NCBI GenBank assembly: GCA_910587945.1
Contig: CAJUNI010000102.1
Span: forward strand, 1-5,117
Direction of reading: 5' to 3'
Source: an uncultured Parvibacter sp.
GTDB lineage: Bacteria > Actinomycetota > Coriobacteriia > Coriobacteriales > Eggerthellaceae
Length of the DNA stretch: 5,117 nt
Shown here in pieces: positions 1 through 5,117 of the stretch (its first letter is position 1; the number at the start of each line of letters is the position of its first letter). Made by a program: the position numbers and the translations under genes. The notes under the pieces are model-generated. The model saw only the letters and a list, made by a program, of their open reading frames with translations. It did not search any database and had not been told where the DNA came from.

Positions 1-239
1 TCCGACGACACTGCTGCCGCGGCTGCCGAGTACCCCACAGATTCCCCCGCAGCCATCGCTTGCGACTGCGCAGAGCCAGCAGGCACCTTCTTTACCCGCT
101 TGATGCGCTTTACCACCCGAGTCTTTGGAGTCCCCGAGGCAGGCGCTGCGGCTCCAGTGGCCTCCGACCCAGTCTCAGCAGTGGTCGCTTCAGGCATCCG
201 GTCATCACTCTGCTTTGCCAAGGGGCGTTGCTCACTCAT
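1..239 (-). CDS. Partial gene downstream of ccmF, disordered N-terminus; possible Ccm component
   Basis: An open frame starts with ATG at 237-239 and runs without a stop through the window edge, giving 79 residues (MSEQRPLAKQ...). The start codon overlaps the ccmF stop by 8 bases (ATGAGTGA), which implies translational coupling. A GGAAGAG stretch about 7 bases upstream can serve as ribosome binding site. The next in-frame ATG (codon 15) has no such site. The visible part looks disordered: Ala, Ser, Thr, Glu and Gly dominate, followed by a basic cluster at residues 39-51 (KTRVVKRIKRVKK) and an Ala-rich stretch near 72-76. There is no signal peptide or membrane segment in these residues, so the N-terminus is probably cytoplasmic. 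No catalytic domain is reached. Its place directly after ccmF in a coupled operon suggests another cytochrome c maturation protein, for example the ABC ATPase CcmA carrying an N-terminal extension, because ccmA follows ccmF in some variant System I operons. That identity is inference only; the existence of the gene is well supported. Confidence 0.75.
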   Translation of the reverse strand, partial: MSEQRPLAKQSDDRMPEATTAETGSEATGAAAPASGTPKTRVVKRIKRVKKVPAGSAQSQAMAAGESVGYSAAAAAVSS

Positions 240-2451
240 GAGCAGGCTCTTCCACGTCGCTGTCGCTCGAAGCGGTCTCTCCCGGAGCTTCAACTCCTTG
301 CTCAGCCGAAGAGCCTTTCTTTGACTGAGCAGGCTCAGCTACGACCGTACGCACCTCTGGTCGACGGGCAAACAGCGAAAGTACGGCACCCACCATCAGA
401 AGGCCAAAGCCCACCCAGACAAAGCTGATGAGCGGATTCACCCGTACATCCATAGATAACTCGCCCTCGAGACTTACTCCCCGATAGACCACAAACAAAT
501 CTTCCAAGGGAAAGCCCATAACCGAGGCATTGAGTTTTTGCTGCTGGGTAGCGGCATCTAATTGCACCGAAGGATGAACCTGTCCCAGCTCAACTCCATC
601 ACGATAGACTGTGAAATCAACCTGATAGAGAATATTGTTGCCGCCGATATCGGTAACCGAATTCCCAGCGTAAACGAGTTCAAAATCCTGAATGACGAAG
701 CTCTCAGAAGAGCTGTCAGTTTCCTCATCGTAGGGAATATAGGCCACGCGCTCCGTCACATACATCGACGAGCCAATGAGGCCCACGAGGATGATTGCCA
801 TGGCGGTATGGCACAGGCCGCCACCAATTCGGGGGAACCGAGCGCGCAGGGTGCCACCCGCCGTCCAAGATTTCACGGTAAAGAACAGGGCGTTGAAGAA
901 CAGCAGCGACGCCACTGCAAAGCCCACAACCGCCAGGCCGTTGTAATACCAGGAGGGTCCTTGTTCCAACAGCCCTTGAGCCCCTTCCCCACCTGCAGCC
1001 ACAATGGCATTGTAGCTGGGAAGGAGATAGCTCACGAAGTAGAACATGAGCACCGCAAACACCACGATGGCACAAATGCCCGGAATGCGCGCTTTCTTCC
1101 AGAATGCCTTCGGGTCGGTCCGACGCCAGCCCAGCAGCGGACACACCGCAATAAGGGCGCAGTAGACAATACCCAACGGACGGGCCACCGAGTTATAGGT
1201 TCCGGCCGAAAGGGCTTGACCGCCGAAAGGCAAAAACGTAGGTAGTGCACTGGAAATAGTGAGATAGGCCAAAAGCACCGCAAACACAATCATGATGAGA
1301 TTATTCACGTAGTAGGCGGCGTCTCGCGACATCATGGATTCCAGATCATCGTCAGACCCTGCCCCGGCTGCACCAAAGCTTTTCCGGCGAAGTACCAGAC
1401 CCACAATTCCTGCCACCAAAGACAGGATGATGAGCCCTAAGAACAGCACCAAAGACACCGGGTCGCCCTCGAATGCGTGCACCGATTGCACGAGACCGGA
1501 GCGGGTAATGAACGTGCCCAAGATTACGAAGGAGAACGCCAAGCACGCACACATGATGCTCCAGCGCTTAAAGGCTCCCCGCTGGCGATAAATCGTAAAG
1601 GAGTGAATCAGGGCTACGCCTATGAGCCATGGAAGCAAGCTGGCGTTTTCCACCGGGTCCCAGCCCCAGTAGCCGCCCCAGCCTAATACCACATAAGCCC
1701 AAACGGCACCGAGCCCAATACCAATACCTAAGAACACCCAGGAGAATACCGCATAGGGCGTGCAGGCCCGCACCCAATCAGCGGAGTCATCGTTAACCAC
1801 CAGGGCTGCAATGGCATAGGCAAAGGGAATGGTCAGGCCCGCATAGCCAATAAACAGTGTGGGCGGATGAATAGCCATTGCCCAGTGCTCCAGCAAGGAA
1901 TTCATACCCAGTACGGATGCCATGGCGCTTAATTGGTCTGATGCATCCAGATAGCGGCTATCGATTACCGTAAAGGGCATATTGGATTCGGAGAACAGCA
2001 ATACGCCTACAAACGCTGCCACTACGAGCTGGGTAATAAGAATGGCCACCGAATCTAAGGCGCGATCCTTTTTACCGGTACGCCAGATAACCACGGTATT
2101 GAACGCCGTGATGAGCCAAGCCCAGAACAGCAATGACCCTTCGCGACCAGCCCAAAGCCCTGCCAGCTTATAGAGCCATCCCAGCATGCCCGTCGTCTCA
2201 GAACGGTTGTGCACCACATAATCGATGGTTACATCACCGGTCATAAAGCACCAAACCAAGATGGCGCAGCAAAGAGTCAGGGCAACAAACGTCACCACAC
2301 TGGCTAAGCGACCCGCCCAGCGCAGGGATTCCCCTTTGAGATTATTTTTACGGCCGCTATAGCAACCAACGACCAAACAAAGAATAGAGATAAGGCAGAC
2401 CGCAAAGGCGACGAGTAATCCTAGAAGTCCAATAAAGGAATACGACAGCAT
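232..2451 (-). CDS. ccmF: Cytochrome c heme lyase membrane subunit CcmF (CcmF/NrfE family)
   Basis: This 739-residue polytopic protein is the membrane core of the System I heme lyase. It takes heme from holo-CcmE and helps attach it to the CXXCH motifs of apocytochromes on the outer face of the membrane. The family WWD signature is clear at residues 258-271 (WGGYWGWDPVENAS). Conserved blocks flank it: WAGREGSLLFWAW (100-112), HPPTLFIGY (195-203) and LGTFITRSGL (311-320), with SVHAF shortly after. By comparison with E. coli CcmF, H195 and H325 match the two external heme-ligand histidines, and H283 and H548 match the two histidines of the buried heme b. About 15 hydrophobic segments can be counted, as in E. 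coli. A soluble external domain (about 567-672) lies before the last segment (about 673-695). After that segment comes a polar, acidic cytoplasmic tail of about 44 residues (SSDSDVEEPAHE end), which makes the protein longer than E. coli CcmF (about 650). The ATG at 2451 sits 3 bases after the ccmE stop behind a GGAAGGG site. The 3' end overlaps the next gene by 8 bases. NrfE is a close relative, but the ccmE neighbour favours CcmF. Confidence 0.97.
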   Translation of the reverse strand: MLSYSFIGLLGLLVAFAVCLISILCLVVGCYSGRKNNLKGESLRWAGRLASVVTFVALTLCCAILVWCFMTGDVTIDYVVHNRSETTGMLGWLYKLAGLWAGREGSLLFWAWLITAFNTVVIWRTGKKDRALDSVAILITQLVVAAFVGVLLFSESNMPFTVIDSRYLDASDQLSAMASVLGMNSLLEHWAMAIHPPTLFIGYAGLTIPFAYAIAALVVNDDSADWVRACTPYAVFSWVFLGIGIGLGAVWAYVVLGWGGYWGWDPVENASLLPWLIGVALIHSFTIYRQRGAFKRWSIMCACLAFSFVILGTFITRSGLVQSVHAFEGDPVSLVLFLGLIILSLVAGIVGLVLRRKSFGAAGAGSDDDLESMMSRDAAYYVNNLIMIVFAVLLAYLTISSALPTFLPFGGQALSAGTYNSVARPLGIVYCALIAVCPLLGWRRTDPKAFWKKARIPGICAIVVFAVLMFYFVSYLLPSYNAIVAAGGEGAQGLLEQGPSWYYNGLAVVGFAVASLLFFNALFFTVKSWTAGGTLRARFPRIGGGLCHTAMAIILVGLIGSSMYVTERVAYIPYDEETDSSSESFVIQDFELVYAGNSVTDIGGNNILYQVDFTVYRDGVELGQVHPSVQLDAATQQQKLNASVMGFPLEDLFVVYRGVSLEGELSMDVRVNPLISFVWVGFGLLMVGAVLSLFARRPEVRTVVAEPAQSKKGSSAEQGVEAPGETASSDSDVEEPAHE

Positions 2452-2454
2452 AGC

Positions 2455-3117
2455 CTACCCTTCCAGCGCCACATCGGTGGCGTCAAACATACCGTCACTA
2501 CCCATAGAGCCTGTCAATACTACCGCCGTGTCATCGGTGATGGCATCAGCCAGAGCCCCATCAAAAGCTACCGGGACTTCAGCGCCCGTAGCAGGGTCAA
2601 CAAGAGCAAAGCGTACCGTTTGACCAGCAGGTCCTAGGGTTCCCGGCTTTACTTCACCCGCCACTTTAACCATCGTGCCCGTGATCTCAGAACCGTAGCC
2701 TAAAAGGCGATCGACGGTCAGGGCGTCGGTGCCGCTTTCATATTTAGAGGGGCACTTCGTTACCAGTTCAGAGGCCTCTAATACCCCATCGGCTCCCACT
2801 TTGCCCGTACAGATAGCGGTCACATCATTGCCAAAAGTAGAAGCAGCCGCGCCGCCATAGCGCACCTCTAGCTCCTCAGAAGTTGCATCGGGATCATAGA
2901 TGCGAAACGTGAGGATGGCGTTTTCGGTGGAGAAAGACTCAGGCACGACATTGCCGGTCACTTGAATCTTTTGGTTCTGGTCGGTAAGTTCGGCCGCCTC
3001 TGCCACCGATACCGTTTTCGCAGCGCTGTTACCCCCCACAAAGGCCAGTACCAAAATAAGCACAATGATGATGACTCCCGAAACAGCCACCAGCCGTTTC
3101 TTCATTTTGGCATTCAT
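2455..3117 (-). CDS. ccmE: Variant heme chaperone CcmE, CXXXY type with tandem beta-barrel domains
   Basis: CcmE binds heme covalently on the outer side of the membrane and delivers it to CcmF. The product has 220 residues: a short basic N-terminus (MNAKMKKR), one membrane anchor (about 9-28), then an exported region. The first OB-type domain (about 35-126) shows the family pattern, with VTGNVVPES resembling VTGDVVYES of E. coli CcmE. It ends in CPSKY (C122 to Y126), where E. coli has HDENY with the heme-binding histidine. A second domain (about 133-220) repeats the first: VTGNV/VAGEV, FRIYDPDAT/FALVDPAT and TGKVGADG/TGSMGSDG. It stops at the position equivalent to C122, so it has no heme motif. 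The length is therefore about 60 residues above E. coli CcmE (about 159). I chose the ATG at 3115-3117 because AAGGAGG lies 5 bases upstream. The frame is open to an ATG at 3177, but that start has no binding site and would put 20 polar residues before the anchor. ccmF follows after 3 bases. The family call is strong through the motif position and the ccmF linkage. Confidence 0.93.
   Translation of the reverse strand: MNAKMKKRLVAVSGVIIIVLILVLAFVGGNSAAKTVSVAEAAELTDQNQKIQVTGNVVPESFSTENAILTFRIYDPDATSEELEVRYGGAAASTFGNDVTAICTGKVGADGVLEASELVTKCPSKYESGTDALTVDRLLGYGSEITGTMVKVAGEVKPGTLGPAGQTVRFALVDPATGAEVPVAFDGALADAITDDTAVVLTGSMGSDGMFDATDVALEG
2458..2464 (-). promoter_or_regulatory. Ribosome binding site of ccmF inside the ccmE 3' end
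   Basis: GGAAGGG lies 6 bases before the ccmF ATG. It is formed by the last codons of ccmE (end of L218, then E219 and G220), with the ccmE stop codon TAG between it and the start. Ribosomes ending ccmE would be placed right at the ccmF start, consistent with coupled translation of the chaperone and the lyase. Confidence 0.7.
2740..2754 (-). other. CXXXY heme-attachment motif of CcmE
   Basis: Codons TGC CCC TCT AAA TAT encode C122-P-S-K-Y126. In classical CcmE this site is HXXXY, and the histidine binds heme covalently through a vinyl group. Cysteine at this place defines the variant CcmE class known from sulfate reducers and archaea. Residues just before (ELVTK) align with the VLAK of E. 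coli CcmE, which fixes the register. The bond formed here is inferred from the known variants, not seen. Confidence 0.85.
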
Positions 3118-3122
3118 AGAAG

Positions 3123-3129
3123 CCTCCTT
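3123..3129 (-). promoter_or_regulatory. Strong ribosome binding site of ccmE, decides the start
   Basis: AAGGAGG is a near-perfect Shine-Dalgarno sequence, 5 bases before the ATG at 3115-3117. It falls inside the longer open frame that begins at 3177, and it is the main reason to place the ccmE start at 3117 and not at 3177. Confidence 0.85.
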
Positions 3130-3136
3130 CTTTGAT

Positions 3137-3160
3137 CGTCCGAGTTTGTGATCTCGGGCG
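3137..3160 (-). promoter_or_regulatory. Small inverted repeat in the ccmE leader
   Basis: On the minus strand CCGAG and CTCGG (3153-3157 and 3140-3144) pair around an 8-base loop. Two more pairs can form outside a C-A mismatch. It ends about 8 bases before the ribosome binding site. It is too weak and has no T-run, so it is not a terminator. It could modestly affect mRNA stability or translation, or it could be chance. Confidence 0.3.
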
Positions 3161-3175
3161 GAAAATTCCAGCATC

Positions 3176-3181
3176 ATTCTA
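3176..3181 (-). promoter_or_regulatory. Candidate -10 element of the ccm operon promoter
   Basis: TAGAAT on the minus strand matches the TATAAT consensus at 5 of 6 positions and would start a transcript near 3169, with a leader of about 50 bases. I see no good -35 box at 16-18 bases upstream; the best is roughly TGGTGT. A promoter is expected between the terminator at 3238-3271 and ccmE, but this exact box is a weak call. Confidence 0.3.
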
Positions 3182-3237
3182 CCAACGGGTCACCTACTAC
3201 ACCATCACGCAGTTGGGGTGAATTGCTGGTCTCCATG

Positions 3238-3271
3238 AAAAAAGAGGGCAAATCTCCAGCGATTTGCCCTC
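3238..3271 (-). terminator. Intrinsic terminator after the LRR/YD-repeat gene
   Basis: An 11-base perfect stem (GAGGGCAAATC with GATTTGCCCTC) encloses a 6-base loop and is followed on the minus strand by six T residues (3238-3243). It lies about 65 bases after the stop of the upstream gene. The plus-strand side has no T-run, so it works in the minus direction. It separates the LRR/YD gene from the ccm operon and implies that ccmE has its own promoter in 3118-3237. Confidence 0.93.
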
Positions 3272-3336
3272 GTCATTTAGGGGGAACGTTGACTATTCCC
3301 CTCAAGAATTATGGGTTCGCGACCCTATTCGTCCCC

Positions 3337-5117
3337 TTAGGCAGACTGCATCGTCACCTTAGGCTCGGGAAGAATGGGAGCACAGAGTCCTTCCTCAATA
3401 AGCGGAGAGTTCATAAAGGCCAACTGCTGCGTGTCAATAAACCGAGCCGGATTCCAAACGTCAAAGTTGGTAAGCGGCGTGAGTGGATCAGCGGCAACCA
3501 AGAAGGGAGCTGCACACTCTACCGGCTCAGAGGTGAAGTAGCGCTCATAGGTCAAGTTCACTTTAAGACCCTTGGCAGCGTTGGCCACAAGAGCCTCCCA
3601 GCTCACCAAACGACCGGCTTCATCGTAGGTAAATTGTGTGCTATTGATAACGGGATAGGCATAGGCAAATCCGTTGCCGCCCGGCAAACAGTTGCGGGTA
3701 GCCCCCATAAGCTGGCCGTTGGTGTTGTAAGTCAAACTCTCGCTATATTGACCCATGATGTTGGATCGGGCATCATAATTGACCGCGGTTAATGCCCCGC
3801 CCTCGTAGGCCAACCCATAGATTTCGTTTTCGGAGGAGCTGTTAGAAGCTTGGGTCGTGAGTCCCGTGATCTGATCGCCCTCATAGACAAGATTCCAATA
3901 CTTCGTAGGACTACTGCCATCGGTCTTGGCCACTTGCGCGAGCAAACCCTTATCGCCATAGGTGAGGGAGAAGCGCAAATCCGAGCTAGAGCGACTATTT
4001 CTACTCTCAATGGCGGAGGTGAGCTGACCGGCATCATCGTAGCCATAGCTGTAGTTCAGGCCATGGGTACTCTCGGCGCGAATCAACGCTCCCGCTTCGT
4101 TATAGTAGAGATCCCACTCATGGTCAGGCGTACCGCCATTGCCTGGCTCTACCGCCACCGAAGTCATTTGGCCGTCGTCGTTGTAGGTGTACTCGTATTC
4201 CGAGGTTTCCGACCGACTTATATCTTCAGTTTTACTGGTCTGGGTAGCTTTCACCAAACGACCGTGGGAATCGTAGCTGGCTTTTATGCTCAAGCTGTAG
4301 CCATTGACAGAGCGCATGGTGCCCCGACTAATTTCGCAGTTGGTCACAAGCCAGCTTTCGTGAAGCCCCGTAGCCTCCAAGCCACTAACCGCCACCGTTT
4401 GCTCCAAAGCGAGGTCGCTCAGATTCGTATTAGCCGACACGTCCAAGGATGCCAGCGACGTACCTTCGGCATTAAGACTAGTCAGCGCCGCGCAATGGGA
4501 AAGGTCAAGCCCCGTCAACGCACAATCCTCGACGTTGAGCGACGAGAGCTTCTCATTGGCCGTAAGGTCCAAACTGTTGAGAGCCGAGCTATGCACGGTC
4601 AGATTGAACAGCTCAGGAGCCCGCGTTACATCCAGCTCGCCAATAACCGTTTCCTCAGAGAAGGAGAGGTTATTGAGGTTCTGCTTGTCACCGAGGGCCA
4701 CCGTGGCAAGATTGTCACAGTAGGAACCAGTGAGCGACACCAAGGCAGCGCAATCAGTGACATCCACTTTCGTGAGGGAAGAACCGCTTACGTTAAGGAC
4801 ATGCAAATTAGGGAAGATGCCTAAGCCGGACACCTCAACCGCCTGATCAATGGAAAGTTCGTTGACCAACCCCGCTTCTTCCCGAGAAATCTTCCCGTCT
4901 TTGTTGAGGTCTGCCTGCTCAGCCACGCGCACGCGAACCGTGGCATCAGGGAAGGTCCGATCATCGATGTTATAGGGGGCAAAGAATATCTTCCAAATAG
5001 CAAATCCCCCTACAGCCAGCACCACTACTGCCACCAGGGCCGCAATAAACGGAGCCTTGGATCGAGGCTTGCGAGGAGTGTTATGGGAGTATGCGGGCGT
5101 GGTGGTTGAGACCGCGG
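3337..5117 (-). CDS. Membrane-anchored EF-hand, leucine-rich and YD-repeat protein (5' end missing)
   Basis: The frame is open to the window edge and ends at TAA (3337-3339), leaving 592 visible residues. A GTG at 5032-5034 is the first possible start in the window, but it falls inside the membrane segment, so the true start lies beyond 5117. Visible order: a Thr/Pro-rich and basic cytoplasmic tail (TPRKPRSKAP), one membrane segment (about residues 21-46), an EF-hand loop (residues 69-80, DLNKDGKISREE, all calcium-ligand positions acceptable), about seven leucine-rich repeats of 21-22 residues (102-250), about nine YD-like repeats (275-525), and a 67-residue C-terminal tail of no recognised family. 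No sortase motif or catalytic residues are seen, so the protein is probably held by its N-terminal anchor with the bulk outside the cell. Leucine-rich and YD repeats usually form binding scaffolds or shells; the partner is unknown. The Rhs-type core signature and a toxin tip are absent, so I do not call it an Rhs toxin. Confidence 0.85.
   Translation of the reverse strand, partial: AVSTTTPAYSHNTPRKPRSKAPFIAALVAVVVLAVGGFAIWKIFFAPYNIDDRTFPDATVRVRVAEQADLNKDGKISREEAGLVNELSIDQAVEVSGLGIFPNLHVLNVSGSSLTKVDVTDCAALVSLTGSYCDNLATVALGDKQNLNNLSFSEETVIGELDVTRAPELFNLTVHSSALNSLDLTANEKLSSLNVEDCALTGLDLSHCAALTSLNAEGTSLASLDVSANTNLSDLALEQTVAVSGLEATGLHESWLVTNCEISRGTMRSVNGYSLSIKASYDSHGRLVKATQTSKTEDISRSETSEYEYTYNDDGQMTSVAVEPGNGGTPDHEWDLYYNEAGALIRAESTHGLNYSYGYDDAGQLTSAIESRNSRSSSDLRFSLTYGDKGLLAQVAKTDGSSPTKYWNLVYEGDQITGLTTQASNSSSENEIYGLAYEGGALTAVNYDARSNIMGQYSESLTYNTNGQLMGATRNCLPGGNGFAYAYPVINSTQFTYDEAGRLVSWEALVANAAKGLKVNLTYERYFTSEPVECAAPFLVAADPLTPLTNFDVWNPARFIDTQQLAFMNSPLIEEGLCAPILPEPKVTMQSA
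3541..4293 (-). repeat. YD-like (RHS-type) repeat region
   Basis: About nine units of 20-35 residues follow the pattern aromatic-x-x-x-Y-x-(D/E/N)-x-G-x-L-x-x-(A/V). Clear examples are YTYNDDGQMTSV, YGYDDAGQLTSA, LTYNTNGQLMGA and FTYDEAGRLVSW. Others are weaker, such as LVYEGDQITGL and LAYEGGALTAV. This resembles the YD repeats that form beta-strand spirals in Rhs and teneurin proteins. Spacers between units are Ser/Thr/Asn-rich and variable in length. Confidence 0.8.
4366..4812 (-). repeat. Leucine-rich repeat array, about seven units
   Basis: Seven consecutive units of 21-22 residues share the pattern (N/A)-L-x-x-L-x-(V/A/F)-x-x-x-x-L-x-x-(L/V)-D-(L/V)-(S/T). The cleanest are the fifth and sixth, which begin EKLSSLNVEDC and AALTSLNAEGT. 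A 21-residue unit with an L-D-L/V-S/T strand fits the short bacterial, internalin-like class. A Cys often sits at the unit end (DC, HC). The last unit is degenerate and may act as a cap. Confidence 0.8.
4876..4911 (-). other. EF-hand calcium-binding loop
   Basis: The 12 codons encode DLNKDGKISREE: D1, N3, D5, K7 (backbone ligand), S9 and E12, with G6 and I8 as in the canonical loop. The preceding FPDATVRVRVAEQA forms the usual lead helix seen in bacterial surface proteins, where such a loop precedes leucine-rich repeats. A single loop of this kind probably has a structural role, stabilising the exported region with calcium. Confidence 0.8.

Larger units (their letters stand above)
2458..2853 (-). 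repeat. Internal protein duplication in CcmE; interval covers second copy and end of first
   Basis: Residues about 35-122 and 133-220 form two copies of about 88 residues each. By eye, around 20 of 70 positions in the best-aligned part are identical, with the strongest agreement at V.G.V.P, the DP-AT turn and the TG..G.DG....A block. The interval given runs from the late part of copy one (residue 89) through copy two, ending just before the stop codon. The similarity is at protein level only; the DNA copies have diverged, so the duplication is old. An alternative is that two OB-fold domains were joined from separate sources. Confidence 0.7.

Noticed and set aside
562..1245. Plus-strand open frame of 227 codons
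   Set aside because: It is antisense to ccmF, and its translation is rich in His, Arg and Gln with no recognisable fold.
3131..3144. Possible FNR-type site (TTGAT half) before ccmE
   Set aside because: Only one half matches; the second half ATCAA is missing at the correct spacing.
3118..3177. 20-residue N-terminal extension of CcmE from the ATG at 3177
   Set aside because: No ribosome binding site precedes it, while AAGGAGG sits 5 bases before the ATG at 3117, and the extension would place polar residues before the anchor.
3281..3325. Two further short inverted repeats just after the LRR/YD stop codon
   Set aside because: The stems are only 6 and 4 bases with no T-run. The terminator at 3238-3271 is far stronger, and I see no independent role for these.
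3148..3792. Plus-strand open frame of 214 codons
   Set aside because: It runs through the terminator and the ccmE leader and is antisense to the YD-repeat gene. No domain and no ribosome binding site.
3850..4824. Plus-strand open frame of 324 codons
   Set aside because: It is antisense to the leucine-rich and YD repeats, whose protein pattern is clear. Its translation shows no domain and it has no good start context.
5032..5034. GTG as start of the LRR/YD protein
   Set aside because: It lies in the middle of the membrane segment and has no ribosome binding site. The frame continues open to 5117 with a basic, Pro-rich tail typical of a cytoplasmic N-terminus.
3337..5117. Rhs or polymorphic toxin identity for the YD-repeat protein
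   Set aside because: The Rhs core end signature, a toxin tip and a following immunity gene are all absent; the gene is followed by a terminator and the ccm operon.

Overview
The window carries four genes, all read on the minus strand, so transcription runs from high to low coordinates. From 5117 down they are: the 3' part of a gene for a membrane-anchored protein with an EF-hand loop, leucine-rich repeats and YD repeats (3337-5117, start beyond the edge); a strong intrinsic terminator (3238-3271); ccmE (2455-3117); ccmF (232-2451); and the first 79 codons of another gene (1-239, end beyond the edge). The plus strand has open frames but no convincing gene.

ccmE, ccmF and the partial gene form one tightly packed operon. 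CcmE and CcmF are separated by 3 bases, and CcmF overlaps the next start codon by 8 bases. They belong to the System I (Ccm) pathway, which attaches heme to c-type cytochromes on the outer face of the cytoplasmic membrane. CcmE is the heme chaperone and CcmF is the membrane subunit of the heme lyase. Two features make this CcmE unusual. The heme-attachment motif is CXXXY (CPSKY) instead of the classical HXXXY. The protein also appears to contain two tandem copies of the CcmE-type beta-barrel, of which only the first keeps the motif. CXXXY CcmE proteins are known from a variant System I described in sulfate reducers and archaea. The rest of the pathway (ccmA, ccmB, ccmC and any thioredoxin-like partners) is not in the window.

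The first gene is transcribed separately. It encodes a single-pass protein with a short basic cytoplasmic tail and a large exported part: one canonical EF-hand loop, about seven 21-22-residue leucine-rich repeats, about nine YD-like repeats and an unrecognised C-terminal tail. It has no evident functional link to heme delivery.

The organism cannot be named from the sequence. The GC content looks moderate. The combination of a variant System I with a Ser/Thr-rich EF-hand/LRR surface protein behind a Pro/Lys/Arg-rich cytoplasmic tail suggests an anaerobic gut-type actinobacterium of the Coriobacteriia/Eggerthellaceae kind, a group that makes many multiheme cytochromes. This is an inference; a Desulfovibrio-like or Firmicutes source is not excluded.
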